56,427 bases of DNA from Chloroflexi bacterium HGW-Chloroflexi-10 (GTDB taxonomy: Bacteria; Chloroflexota; Anaerolineae; Anaerolineales; Anaerolineaceae). The position numbers and the translations under genes are program-made. The notes beneath the pieces are model-generated. The model saw only the letters and a program-made list of their open reading frames with translations, had not been told where the DNA came from and made no database searches. The first letter of the stretch is position 1; each line of letters opens with the position of its first letter. Below are positions 17,327 through 26,726 of this stretch, one piece after another. The stretch spans positions 37,505 through 93,931 of the forward strand of contig PHBZ01000037.1 of NCBI GenBank assembly GCA_002840755.1, read 5' to 3'.

Positions 17327-18322
17327 TTAGCTGCCGCCGGCGGCTTTGTATGCCTCCAGCAGACCATCCATTTCCAGGTTGGCGGCCGCATCGATCCATT
17401 GGCGTTCGGGGTCCATCTCATACCAGCTCATCGTGCGCCGGATGCCTTCGTGGAAGGGGATCAGCGCGCGGTATTCGGCAACATAGGATTTGATCTTGCT
17501 GTTGTCGAAAATGACGCTCCAGGTTTTATCCCCCAGCAGCGGGCCGGTGTATTGCGGGGCAGCCTTGATGATGAAATCGGAGGCCATGTGCACAATATTG
17601 GGTTCCACGCCGGCGGCCGCGCCAATCGCCTGGTAGATATGGTTCCAGGTCAGGCGTTCGTCTGAGGTGATATGGAAGGCCTGGCCCAATGCGCGCGGGT
17701 GACCCACCAGCCCCAAAAAGCCGACGGCAAAATCTTCGGCATGCGTCACCGTCCACAGGGAGGTGCCGTCGCCGTGGATGATGATCGGCAGGCCGCGCTG
17801 CATGCGGTCGATCAGGGTGTAGCTGTCCCAGCCGCCAATAGCGATAGGGAAGTACTTGTCGTAGGTGTGGGACGGCCGCACAATCGTCATCGGGAAGCCT
17901 TCATCACGGTAGACCTGGGTCAGCAGTTCTTCGCAGGCGATCTTGTTGCGCGAATACTCCCAATACGGGTTGTGCAGCGGCGTCGATTCGCGGATGATGA
18001 TATCCGTGGGCGGCTTCTGGTAAGCCGAGGCCGAGCTGATGAAGATGAACTGGCCCGTCTTTCCTTTAAACAGGGTCAGATCACGCTGGATGTCCTCGGG
18101 GGTGAAGGCAATCCAATCCACCACCACGTCAAACTTTTCATTGCCAAGGACGTTCTGCACCTGGTTGATATCATGAAAATCGGCTTGCAGCCAGCGCGCG
18201 CCGTCAATCTCCACCTTTTGTTTTCCGCGGTTGAGCAGGGTTAACTCGAATCCGCGTTCTAAAGCCATTTCACTCACAATGGTGCTGATGTTTCCGGTTC
18301 CGCCAATAAATAATACTTTCAT
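17327..18322 (-). CDS. NAD-dependent epimerase/dehydratase (SDR)
   Basis: A 331-residue extended short-chain dehydrogenase/reductase. The N-terminal dinucleotide loop is VLFIGGTGNISTIVSEMA, FIFISSASAYQK marks the active-site Ser region, and YSRNKIACEE holds the YxxxK catalytic pair. A family-typical IVRPSHTYD follows. This is the architecture of NAD-dependent sugar-nucleotide epimerases, but the substrate cannot be told from sequence. GGAGG lies 6 nt before the ATG. It has its own short leader and lies downstream of the MalT-like regulator, 107 nt away, on the same strand. Confidence 0.88.
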   Translation of the reverse strand: MKVLFIGGTGNISTIVSEMALERGFELTLLNRGKQKVEIDGARWLQADFHDINQVQNVLGNEKFDVVVDWIAFTPEDIQRDLTLFKGKTGQFIFISSASAYQKPPTDIIIRESTPLHNPYWEYSRNKIACEELLTQVYRDEGFPMTIVRPSHTYDKYFPIAIGGWDSYTLIDRMQRGLPIIIHGDGTSLWTVTHAEDFAVGFLGLVGHPRALGQAFHITSDERLTWNHIYQAIGAAAGVEPNIVHMASDFIIKAAPQYTGPLLGDKTWSVIFDNSKIKSYVAEYRALIPFHEGIRRTMSWYEMDPERQWIDAAANLEMDGLLEAYKAAGGS

Positions 18323-18429
18323 AGATACCTCCTGAATAGATTCTGACGTTGTTGAGGGGTTTTGTCAATGGATTTTGATGGGGTTTATTTAGCGCAAAGC
18401 GCGAACCAGACGAGGCCGCCCCACGCCAG

Positions 18430-21189
18430 CTAAAGCAAACTCAGGCTGCGCGCCTTGGCGATGGCCTGGGTGCGGTTGGATGCGCCCAGCTTCCCCAGGA
18501 TGTTGCTGATGTGCTTTTTGACGGTGAACAGGGCAATGTAGAGCTCGTCGGCGATTTGCTGGTTGGAGTAGCCCCTGGCGATCAACACCAGGATCTCCAG
18601 CTCGCGCTCGGTGAGCGGCTCGACCAGGTCCACCGAGGGACGCTGCGGGGTGGGCGCCTCGCGGGTGATCGCCTGCAAGACCTGGCTGACGAACAACTGC
18701 TGGACGGCGTCCTGCGGCTGGAGGGTGACCAGCACTTTCTGGACGGCCGGGTCGCACAGCAGGAACAGGGAGACGAATTGGTCCGGGGCGGAGAGCGATA
18801 CGGCGCTTTGCACATCCTGCACGGCGAGCTCGCGCTGGTTGGTGCAGAGGTACAGCGCCGCGCGCTGCAACAGCAGCAGGGCCTGGTCATAACGGCGTTC
18901 GTCTGCGGCGGCCACCGGCAGGACGGCGTTCAGCAATTGCAGGGCGGGTTCATAGCGCCGCTGGTGGATCAGGATGCGCGCTGCCGGCGCGGAGAGGTTG
19001 GCGTAATACTCCGCGTGGCGTGGGTCTGCCAGGATGCGCTCCAACTGGATCACTTGCAGCCAGGCGTAAGCCCGCGTCTCTTCGCCGTTCTCCAGCCAGT
19101 GGATCGCCTGGCAGGCGCCGCTTTCAAGCTGCAGCAAAACAAAATCCAGGCGTTGGGCGGCTTCCAGCGCCAGATCCAGCGCCTTTTGGGCCGCCGGCAG
19201 GTTGCCGCGCAGGGTTTCCAGCTGCCACAAGTTGAGGTACAGCACGCGCTTCATATCATCCATGTGGGTATAACGCAGTTTAGACAGGGCGCGCTGCAGG
19301 GCATCTTCGGCTTCTTCCAGGTGATTCTGCGCCAGTTTAACCGCGCCCAACGCCAGCCAGATACAGCCGATATTGTTGAGATGCTCCAGCTGCAAATTGC
19401 TGGCTTCGGCCAGGGCCTTGCGGCAGGTCTGCTCTGCGCGGGCCAGGTGCCCGCGGTGCAGGTCGATCTGCGCCAGGTAAAAGACCGAGGAGGTGGCGGC
19501 GATGTAGTTCTTGCCGAGGATCAGGTGCGGGTAGGCCTGCGCGAAGGTATCGTAGGATTGAGTGTACTGCCGGTCCAGGCGGTACAGATTGGCTAAACTG
19601 AAGCCGGAGACGCCCCGGCCGAGATGTTCATCGGGCATGCTGGTTTCCAGGGCGCGGTTGGCAAAGAAAAAGGCATTGGCAATCTCGCCGCTGCGCATGG
19701 TGAAAAAGGACAGCAGCGTAAGGATGTGCGCGTGTTCCGCCGGGAGGTCAGCCACCCCTTGCGGCGTGGGCTCTACACCCAGAATTTTAAAAGTGCGCTG
19801 CAAGTAGGTATGCGCCTCATAGTAGCGCCCGCTCAGCCAGTAGATCCAGGAACCGGCGGTGTTAATCGCCAGATCGGTCTGTACTTGCTGCTCGGGCAGT
19901 TTTTCCAGCCAGGAGCATACCAGCGGCACCTGACTCTCATGCGCGGCCTGCTGCCAGGTGGCTTTGAACCAGGTCAGTGCGGTTGCCACGTCCCCGCCCA
20001 GCAAGGCGTGCTGCATCGCGGCTTCCAGCCAGCGGTACTGGCGCTGTTCCGGCCCGCTGTCGCTGCGCTGCCACTGCTCCCAGAACCAGGCGGCGGCGGC
20101 GTTGTGCAGCGCGCTCACCTGCTGTGGATGGTTGCGCTCAAGGTGATGCCTGAGCAGCTCGGCAAACAGGTGGTGATAGCGATACCAGCTGTGATGGTCA
20201 TCCAGCGGGACGAGAAAAAGATTGGCATTCTCCAGGGTTTGCAGCAGGGCCGGGCTAACGCTCTCGGCGGCCTGGGCATCGAAGACGACGGTCAGCGCGC
20301 GCGCCAGGGAGGCGTCGAACTGGTTGAGGATGGCGGTGGCCAGCAAAACCTGCTGGACGGCCGGGCTCTGGCGCTGGAGCACCTCAACGAACAAGTAATC
20401 CAGGATGTAACGCTGCTGCCCGTCTGCGCTGATCCCGGGGGCGTGCCCGGGTTGGGCGGATTCCTGTTCGACCAGGGTCAGCCCGGCCATTTGCAGCCCG
20501 GCCGGCCAGCCTTCGGTCTTCTCCTGCAGGCGCTGCACGGCAGCCGCGGGCAGGTCCAGCCCCAGGGTATGCTCGAGGAAGTCGCCGGCCTCGGCAACGC
20601 TGAAGATCAGGTCGGCGGAACGCAGCTCGCCCAACTGGCCGCGGGCGCGCAAACGCACCACCGGCAAAGGCGGGTCCACCCGCGTAGCGATCACCAGGTG
20701 CAGGCAGGGCGGCAGGTGCTCGATGAAGAAGGACAGCGTCTCGTAGATCTGCTGGTTTTGCAGGCTGTGCAAATCATCCAGGACGAGCAGGTAATGCCCG
20801 CTGTGCGTGCTGAGCGCGTTGATCACATCCGTGAGCAGCGCGGTCAGGTCGGTATCGCTGTTGTTTTGCAGCACCTGAATGCTGGAGTCCAGCGTCTGGC
20901 TGGCAGCTATGCCCTCCAGGCGTTGGATAGCCGAGAGCAGGTAAGCCCAGAAGCGCTGCGGGGAGTCGTCCAACTCGTCCAGCGAGAGCCAGGCGTGCGG
21001 CCACTCCGCGCCCAACTGACCCAGCCAGGCAGCCAGCACGGTCGTCTTGCCGTAGCCGGCCGGGGCGCACACCAGGGTCAGGCGGCGCCCGTCGGCCAGG
21101 ATCTGGTTGAGCTTCTGCACCAGCCGCTGGCGCGCAACCAGGTTCGGGCGCGGAATCGGTTGGAAGAATTTAGTGGATACAAAGGGCAT
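18430..21189 (-). CDS. MalT-like LuxR family transcriptional regulator
   Basis: A 919-residue signal-transduction ATPase (STAND/LAL type). The Walker A loop APAGYGKTTVLAAWL lies near residue 40, with the Walker B-like LLVLDDLH and sensor-like VIATRVDPPLPV further on. A long central TPR/superhelical region follows. The C-terminal LuxR helix-turn-helix begins LTERELEILVLIARG and ends LGKLGASNRTQAIAKA. Such proteins bind a small effector, oligomerise with ATP and activate transcription. The effector and targets are unknown; the adjacent epimerase gene (107 nt downstream) is the nearest candidate target. No ribosome site is obvious before the ATG. Confidence 0.9.
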   Translation of the reverse strand: MPFVSTKFFQPIPRPNLVARQRLVQKLNQILADGRRLTLVCAPAGYGKTTVLAAWLGQLGAEWPHAWLSLDELDDSPQRFWAYLLSAIQRLEGIAASQTLDSSIQVLQNNSDTDLTALLTDVINALSTHSGHYLLVLDDLHSLQNQQIYETLSFFIEHLPPCLHLVIATRVDPPLPVVRLRARGQLGELRSADLIFSVAEAGDFLEHTLGLDLPAAAVQRLQEKTEGWPAGLQMAGLTLVEQESAQPGHAPGISADGQQRYILDYLFVEVLQRQSPAVQQVLLATAILNQFDASLARALTVVFDAQAAESVSPALLQTLENANLFLVPLDDHHSWYRYHHLFAELLRHHLERNHPQQVSALHNAAAAWFWEQWQRSDSGPEQRQYRWLEAAMQHALLGGDVATALTWFKATWQQAAHESQVPLVCSWLEKLPEQQVQTDLAINTAGSWIYWLSGRYYEAHTYLQRTFKILGVEPTPQGVADLPAEHAHILTLLSFFTMRSGEIANAFFFANRALETSMPDEHLGRGVSGFSLANLYRLDRQYTQSYDTFAQAYPHLILGKNYIAATSSVFYLAQIDLHRGHLARAEQTCRKALAEASNLQLEHLNNIGCIWLALGAVKLAQNHLEEAEDALQRALSKLRYTHMDDMKRVLYLNLWQLETLRGNLPAAQKALDLALEAAQRLDFVLLQLESGACQAIHWLENGEETRAYAWLQVIQLERILADPRHAEYYANLSAPAARILIHQRRYEPALQLLNAVLPVAAADERRYDQALLLLQRAALYLCTNQRELAVQDVQSAVSLSAPDQFVSLFLLCDPAVQKVLVTLQPQDAVQQLFVSQVLQAITREAPTPQRPSVDLVEPLTERELEILVLIARGYSNQQIADELYIALFTVKKHISNILGKLGASNRTQAIAKARSLSLL

Positions 21190-21218
21190 GGGCGGATGTA
21201 GGGATTGTTAAGGTCTGA

Positions 21219-21436
21219 AAAGTAATGAGTAATGAGTAAGAGAAAGAGAAGTGATGAGTAAAAGAAAAAAAAGTAATGAGTAATGAGTAAGAAAAAAAAG
21301 TAATGAGTAAGAGAAAGAAAAGTGATGAGGTAGAAAAAAAGTAATGAGTAATGAGTAAGAGAAAGAAAAGTAATGAGTATCTGGTTATCAGGAAGTACGT
21401 GCCTCATTACTCATTACTCGGCACTCATTACTCATT
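21219..21436. repeat. GAGTAAT minisatellite with inverted tail
   Basis: About seven degenerate units of AAGTAATGAGTAATGAGTAAGAGAAAGA form a direct array to about 21379. After a short spacer the complementary form (CTCATTACTCATTACTC) appears twice (21402-21436), so transcripts could fold back. The core heptamer TAATGAG recurs at 24330-24350, 41386-41424 and 56239-56250. It fills the whole gap between the MalT-like gene and guaA. Confidence 0.8.
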
Positions 21437-21444
21437 CCTCTCCC

Positions 21445-23001
<1,557 letters not shown>

Positions 23002-23007
23002 CGCCGC

Positions 23008-23580
23008 TTATTCCGAAAATTCTATTTTGCCGTCATCCATATTGGTGATGGTCACCAGGGTTTCGATGGGAAGATTGAGGGCGGAGAGCTTCTGGCGGCC
23101 GCCTTCAAAGCTCTTTTCGACGAGCGCGCCAATCCCGATCAGTTTCGCGCCGGCAGCCATGGTCAGGCGTACCAGGCCCTGAATGGTGGAACCGGAGGCG
23201 AGGAAGTCGTCGATGATGAGCACTTTTTCGCCGCGGGAGAGGTACTCGGGCGAGACGATCAGTTCGACCAGGCGGCCGCGGGTATGCGAGGGGGCGGTGG
23301 TCAGGTAGACCGTATCCGGCATGGTGACGGGTTTGGTCTTGCGCGCATACACGACGGGGACGCCCAGGTATTTGGCGGTGAAGACGGCCGGGGCGATGCC
23401 CGAGATTTCGGCGGTGAGCACTTTGGTAGCGCCAATGCTGGCAAAGCGCTCGGCGAGGGCCTGCCCGCAGGCGTCCATCAAAATCGGGTCCACCTGGTGA
23501 TTGATGAAACCGTCTACTTTTAATATCCCACTGCCAAGATTGGCGCCGTCTTTGATAATGCGGTCTTTTAATAATTGCAT
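23008..23580 (-). CDS. xpt: xanthine phosphoribosyltransferase
   Basis: A 190-residue type I phosphoribosyltransferase that makes XMP from xanthine and PRPP. The PRPP-binding motif is VLIIDDFLASGST at about 125-137. The N-terminal LLKDRIIKDGANLGSGILKVDGFINHQVDP and VVYARKTKP are characteristic of Xpt. Length matches the family. AAAAGGAG precedes the ATG. It is followed after 6 nt by guaA. The leader contains the palindrome TTGTACAA and the repeat at 23670-23708, but no purine aptamer core. Confidence 0.95.
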   Translation of the reverse strand: MQLLKDRIIKDGANLGSGILKVDGFINHQVDPILMDACGQALAERFASIGATKVLTAEISGIAPAVFTAKYLGVPVVYARKTKPVTMPDTVYLTTAPSHTRGRLVELIVSPEYLSRGEKVLIIDDFLASGSTIQGLVRLTMAAGAKLIGIGALVEKSFEGGRQKLSALNLPIETLVTITNMDDGKIEFSE

Positions 23581-23669
23581 GCTGATAAACTCCTTTTAAA
23601 AACAAAAACCTGGCGATCATTTCCAGTCCAGACAATTGTACAATGAATGGAGGGGGAAGGGAAGAGTGA

Positions 23670-23708
23670 CCCTCCCTATATCCCTCCCTGGTCAGGGAGG
23701 GACTTTTT
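23670..23708. repeat. CCCTCCC palindromic element
   Basis: TCCCTCCCTG-GT-CAGGGAGGGA (23681-23702) followed on the plus strand by CTTTTT, with an outer ACCCTCCC upstream. It belongs to the same style of element as 6932-7015. It lies upstream of the xpt promoter region and could insulate it from plus-strand transcription. Confidence 0.55.
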
Positions 23709-23999
23709 GGGTGTCCGTTTTTTTAGGTAAGGCTCAATTTGGAAACGGGGAGTGCTTATTCGTTCATTCGTTTCTTTAACTATGCTTGGAGCGGGTTGCT
23801 TATTCGTAAAAAAAATTCCAATCGGAACGAATGTATTTTTCAAAATGACCGGCATGGGTGGGGGTGGTGAAAATTTTCCCGGAAGCAGTGGTGTTTTTTT
23901 AATTTTTAATGTGCTGTATTCGTTTTGGAACGAATGGGGGGGTAGTTGGTTAATCGGACCCCCCGGCCCGACCCTCGTGCTATGCACTCGGGACTTCGC
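23709..23999. other. non-coding gap with ATTCGTT repeats
   Basis: No convincing gene. TGCTTATTCGT occurs twice in direct orientation (23753-23763, 23797-23807) and GGAACGAATG twice (23824-23833, 23927-23936). The second forms a 7-bp hairpin ATTCGTT/AACGAAT at 23919-23936. The open frames across it have no ribosome site and a low-complexity composition. Confidence 0.4.
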
Positions 24000-24203
24000 C
24001 TAACTCTTTACAGATTCGGAGCGCTTCGCATGTGCGGGCTTCAGAGTTTCTTCGAGAAGGCGCAGGCGTTCGATGAGGCTGCTGATTTCCATCAGGGCGG
24101 CGGCATCAACATCGCCGCGCCGCTGCATTTTGCGCATCGACGTGCTGGAGAAGTTGGATTTTCTGGTATCGTAGTGGTTGCGCCAATGTTTGGGTGTCTG
24201 CAC
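24000..24203 (-). CDS. 67-aa charged helical protein, unknown
   Basis: A short gene supported by its control signals. GTG start; GGGGAGG lies 6 nt upstream (24216-24210), and a near-consensus promoter lies 38 nt upstream of the start. The protein begins with a basic stretch rich in K, R, H and S (MQTPKHWRNHYDTRKSNF, then MRKMQRR) and continues into a helical segment AALMEISSLIERLRLLEETL with leucine-type heptads that could form a coiled coil. The tail is basic. I recognise no family. The mix of basic patch and coiled coil would suit a small nucleic-acid-binding or adaptor protein, which is inference. It stands alone, divergent from the Fic gene. Confidence 0.6.
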   Translation of the reverse strand: MQTPKHWRNHYDTRKSNFSSTSMRKMQRRGDVDAAALMEISSLIERLRLLEETLKPAHAKRSESVKS

Positions 24204-24240
24204 AGGTAACCTCCCCGGGGTAATGGTTTTTTACAATGTT

Positions 24241-24269
24241 ATTGTAGGATATTTGTTCTATTAAGTCAA
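24241..24269 (-). promoter_or_regulatory. consensus sigma70 promoter of the 67-aa gene
   Basis: Minus strand: TTGACT (24269-24264), 17-nt spacer, TACAAT (24246-24241). Transcription would begin near 24234, leaving a leader of about 30 nt. Confidence 0.7.
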
Positions 24270-24282
24270 GGGGGAAAAAGAA

Positions 24283-24356
24283 GAGATTGGGAAACAGGAA
24301 TTGGGAATTTGGAATTGGGAAGTGAAAAAGTAATGAGTACAGAGTAATGAGGGGCA
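24283..24356. repeat. adjacent GGAATTGGGAA and GAGTAAT repeats
   Basis: GATTGGGAA, GGAATTGGGAATTTGGAA and TTGGGAAGTG (24285-24324) are the inverse of the repeat at 3961. They run directly into GTAATGAGTACAGAGTAATGAG (two near-copies of the heptamer repeat). Two otherwise separate repeat families meet here. The gap from 24357 to 24512 shows nothing further. Confidence 0.6.
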
Positions 24357-24512
24357 CTATTCCCTTTTTAGGAAACCTTCAATGGGGGACAAGGACAATG
24401 CAGAAGCCTGAACCATCCGGGCAAAAGAAACCAAGCCATGAACGCACTGGAAATTCATATAACCGGCGCGCGGGAAACAAAACCCCGGGAAAATATATTC
24501 TGATTGCTTGAG

Positions 24513-24565
24513 TTTGTGTCCCATATTTTTGTAAAAATGAGATACAATTGGTTTTATATCCCATT
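24513..24565. promoter_or_regulatory. ATCCCA-type operator-like repeats upstream of Fic gene
   Basis: TTTGTGTCCCAT (24513-24524) and an imperfect inverted partner ATGAGATACAA (24537-24547) form a palindrome. A further half-site TTATATCCCAT (24554-24564) ends just before the Fic start. The same unit flanks the 3' end of the gene (25707-25758). Confidence 0.5.
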
Positions 24566-24566
24566 C

Positions 24567-25703
24567 ATGCACCTCGAATTGTTCGGTTCAGTAAAGCAGG
24601 TAAAAGTGGAACCTTATATCCCGCAAACGTTACCTATCAATATGCAAGGCTGGAACTGGCAGCGGTTAGCTTTGAGCATCGGCCGGGCGAACCGCGCACT
24701 GGCGTATTATGACGGTATTCTGAAGACGATGATTAACCCGACGCTGCTGCTTTCTCCGCTGGAAACCAGAGAGGCTGTGTTATCCTCCAAAATTGAGGGC
24801 ACAGTGACAACAGTGGATGAAGTGCTGCGTTATGAAGCCAATATGAAACCGGAGAGTGCGCTTAAGAAAGCCGATATTCAGGAAGTGCTCAACTACCGTT
24901 CTGCGATGCGTGGGTCACGTGAGTGGCTGGACCGTGAGCTGCCATTTAATCTCAACATGATGTATGCAATCCAGGCAGCTTTAATGGAAGGTGTTCGCGG
25001 CGCGAACAAACAACCGGGCTGCGTGCGTAAAGAGCAAAACTGGATAGGACCCGTGGGCTGCAAGATTGAACAAGCGACTTACATTCCACCGGAACCGTTA
25101 AGTCTGGATATTCATTTAAGAAACCTGGTTGATTATGTAAATCTGCAAGATGAGGAGCCGATCATTCAATGTGCCTGTTACCATGCACAGTTTGAATTAA
25201 TTCATCCTTTTCTGGATGGGAATGGACGCACCGGGCGAATTTTGATTCCGCTTTTTTTATGGCAGAAGGGAATCATCCAGGCACCTGCCTTCTATATCAG
25301 CGAATACCTGGAAGCCCACCGAGAGGTGTATTATCAACGGCTTAATCAAATTTCGGAGCAAAATGACTGGGAAAGCTGGGTGAGCTTTTTTCTGGAGGCT
25401 GTTGCTATCCAGGCTGGTGAGAATGTACGCAAAGCAGAGGATGTACTGGCGCTTTACCAATCCATGAAGGAAAGGATTGCGGCGATCTCACAATCACCGA
25501 AAGTGATCAAAATATTGGATACGCTGTTTGTTACGCCGATATTTGAAGCGAGTTCTTTTATGAAATTGTGCGGGTTAACACGCAGCACGACAAACCGGAT
25601 TATGATTCGATTAAAAGAAGAAGGAATCCTGATGACCCTGCAGGAAGCTTCCGGACGAACCCCGGAAACGCTCGCTTTTCAGGCATTAATGGACCTCTTA
25701 TAA
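24567..25703 (+). CDS. Fic family protein (AMPylase-type)
   Basis: A Fic-domain protein that would transfer AMP (or another phosphate-containing group) to a target hydroxyl. The catalytic loop HPFLDGNGRTGR is intact. The N-terminal Fic_N region carries SSKIEGT, which matches the (S/T)xxxE(G/N) inhibitory helix of class II Fic proteins, so activity is likely auto-inhibited. The last 80 residues (SSFMKLCGLTRSTTNRIMIRLKEEG) read as a winged helix. In-frame starts also exist at 24504 (TTG) and 24537 (ATG); 24567 is preferred because the palindrome lies before it, but none has a clear ribosome site. No separate antitoxin gene is adjacent. Autoregulation through the DNA-binding tail is inference. 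Confidence 0.88.
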   Translation: MHLELFGSVKQVKVEPYIPQTLPINMQGWNWQRLALSIGRANRALAYYDGILKTMINPTLLLSPLETREAVLSSKIEGTVTTVDEVLRYEANMKPESALKKADIQEVLNYRSAMRGSREWLDRELPFNLNMMYAIQAALMEGVRGANKQPGCVRKEQNWIGPVGCKIEQATYIPPEPLSLDIHLRNLVDYVNLQDEEPIIQCACYHAQFELIHPFLDGNGRTGRILIPLFLWQKGIIQAPAFYISEYLEAHREVYYQRLNQISEQNDWESWVSFFLEAVAIQAGENVRKAEDVLALYQSMKERIAAISQSPKVIKILDTLFVTPIFEASSFMKLCGLTRSTTNRIMIRLKEEGILMTLQEASGRTPETLAFQALMDLL

Positions 25704-25706
25704 TTT

Positions 25707-25758
25707 TTGTATCCCATTTTTATTAATAAGTGGGATGCAAATTATTTTGTGTCCCAAA
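25707..25758. promoter_or_regulatory. ATCCCA palindrome downstream of Fic gene
   Basis: TTGTATCCCA (25707-25716) and TGGGATGCAA (25731-25740) form a 10-bp stem with one G-T pair, followed by TTTTGTGTCCCAAAA (25744-25758). It starts 4 nt past the Fic stop codon. It may act as an operator, a terminator or a boundary repeat. Confidence 0.5.
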
Positions 25759-25909
25759 AGTGAACTACAAAGCAGGGAAGGGCGAGGCATTGGGTATTGA
25801 ACGGGCAGAGATAATTCTTCCGGCCTCGCCCGTACGAATACGGTTGGATTTCGCGAAAGTAGATCCACCAGACGCTAATGAAGACATGCTCTGTTTAACT
25901 GATGAGCGC

Positions 25910-26371
25910 TTATATCCGGCGAGCCGGATCGCTTAATTTCGGCCAATTGACCAGGGTCGGGGTGGAAGTTTCGGATGCCGCCGGATTGCCCTCTACGCCG
26001 GAACGCCCTACGGCTTTAGCCAGAGCGGCGCTAACATAGGCATTCAGGCTCACATTTTCCCTTTCGGCGGTTTCGGCCAATTCACGGTGTAAAGATTTGG
26101 GCAAACGTACTACAAATTTGCCGCTAAATTCCGCACGCGCACGCGGTTCGGGAACGGAGATGCCATCGGCGAGGGCTATTTCGACCCAGCCGCGCATGGC
26201 GTCTTCGATCATTTCTCCGAGTTCTTCAAACGTATCGCCCTGGGTGATACAACCGGGCAATTCGACAACTTTTGCGACCCACCCCGGATTCTCTTCATCA
26301 TTATCCCGGAATATTTCAATGGTATAAGGGAGGCTTAAATAATATTTTAAATCTTTCTCTATTTTATCCAT
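25910..26371 (-). CDS. hicB: HicB family antitoxin
   Basis: The antitoxin partner of HicA, about 153 residues from the ATG at 26371, where GAGG lies 6 nt upstream (an in-frame ATG also exists at 26383). The N-terminal partial RNase H-like HicB fold reads YTIEIFRDNDEENPGWVAKVVELPGC, then DTFEELGEMIEDAMRGWVE. The C-terminal FVVRLPKSLHRELAETAERENVSLNAYV is a ribbon-helix-helix DNA-binding domain of Arc/CopG type. It neutralises HicA and should repress the operon. It follows hicA closely, toxin first, which is the usual HicAB order. Confidence 0.9.
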   Translation of the reverse strand: MDKIEKDLKYYLSLPYTIEIFRDNDEENPGWVAKVVELPGCITQGDTFEELGEMIEDAMRGWVEIALADGISVPEPRARAEFSGKFVVRLPKSLHRELAETAERENVSLNAYVSAALAKAVGRSGVEGNPAASETSTPTLVNWPKLSDPARRI

Positions 26372-26385
26372 TTTGTGCCTCATAG

Positions 26386-26634
26386 CTATTCACTGGAATC
26401 CAGTTCTTCAATTTTATCCAGTTCTTCCAACAATAATTTAACATAGATTGGCTTCACATAGGGTTTGCGTTTGGGAACATCGATGATATGGCTGCCCAGG
26501 GTGAACCTTGCGTGACTGGTACCATCCTGCCTTTTCACAAAACCAAGCCTATTTAAGATAGTTTCTATTTCTTCAAAGCGGACATTTTTTGGATTTTGAC
26601 GAAGTTTTGCGAGGGCTTTTTCTTTTTTACTCAC
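26386..26634 (-). CDS. hicA: HicA family toxin (mRNA interferase)
   Basis: An 82-residue double-stranded-RNA-binding-fold toxin that cleaves mRNA. The catalytic histidine lies in GTSHARF (H41), after the helix RFEEIETILNRLGFVKRQDG. VPKRKPYVKPIYVKLLLEEL completes the fold. The start is GTG with GGAG only 2 nt upstream, a tight spacing that may keep toxin synthesis low. hicB follows after a few nucleotides, consistent with coupled translation. Confidence 0.88.
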   Translation of the reverse strand: MSKKEKALAKLRQNPKNVRFEEIETILNRLGFVKRQDGTSHARFTLGSHIIDVPKRKPYVKPIYVKLLLEELDKIEELDSSE

Positions 26635-26645
26635 ATCTCCACATT

Positions 26646-26674
26646 ATAGTATCACAGGTAGTACTATTATTCAA
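26646..26674 (-). promoter_or_regulatory. hicAB promoter with overlapping operator
   Basis: Minus strand TTGAAT (26674-26669), 17-nt spacer, TACTAT (26651-26646). An inverted repeat ATAGTA-N10-TACTAT spans 26646-26667, covering the -10 and most of the spacer, where a HicB ribbon-helix-helix dimer pair could block polymerase. Confidence 0.6.
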
Positions 26675-26726
26675 TGTCGAGTTTTTATGTTTGAGACCGA
26701 TATTGGAGGTTCATGGCTACCTCCAT

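Noticed and set aside
19624..21201. Long plus-strand open frame opposite the MalT-like gene
   Set aside because: It is a shadow of a high-GC gene: the translation has no family signature, while the minus frame has complete motifs.
21219..21436. Possible CRISPR array
   Set aside because: Units are short, degenerate and lack unique spacers of constant length; no cas gene is nearby.
23581..23760. Purine riboswitch upstream of xpt-guaA
   Set aside because: The conserved aptamer core and loop sequences of purine riboswitches are absent; only a palindrome and a C/G-rich repeat are present.
23752..24003. 83-aa plus-strand open frame
   Set aside because: No ribosome site, glycine-rich low-complexity translation, and it overlaps the repeats described for this gap.
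25730..25936. 68-aa plus-strand open frame after Fic
   Set aside because: Weak composition, no ribosome site, starts within the downstream palindrome and runs into hicB.
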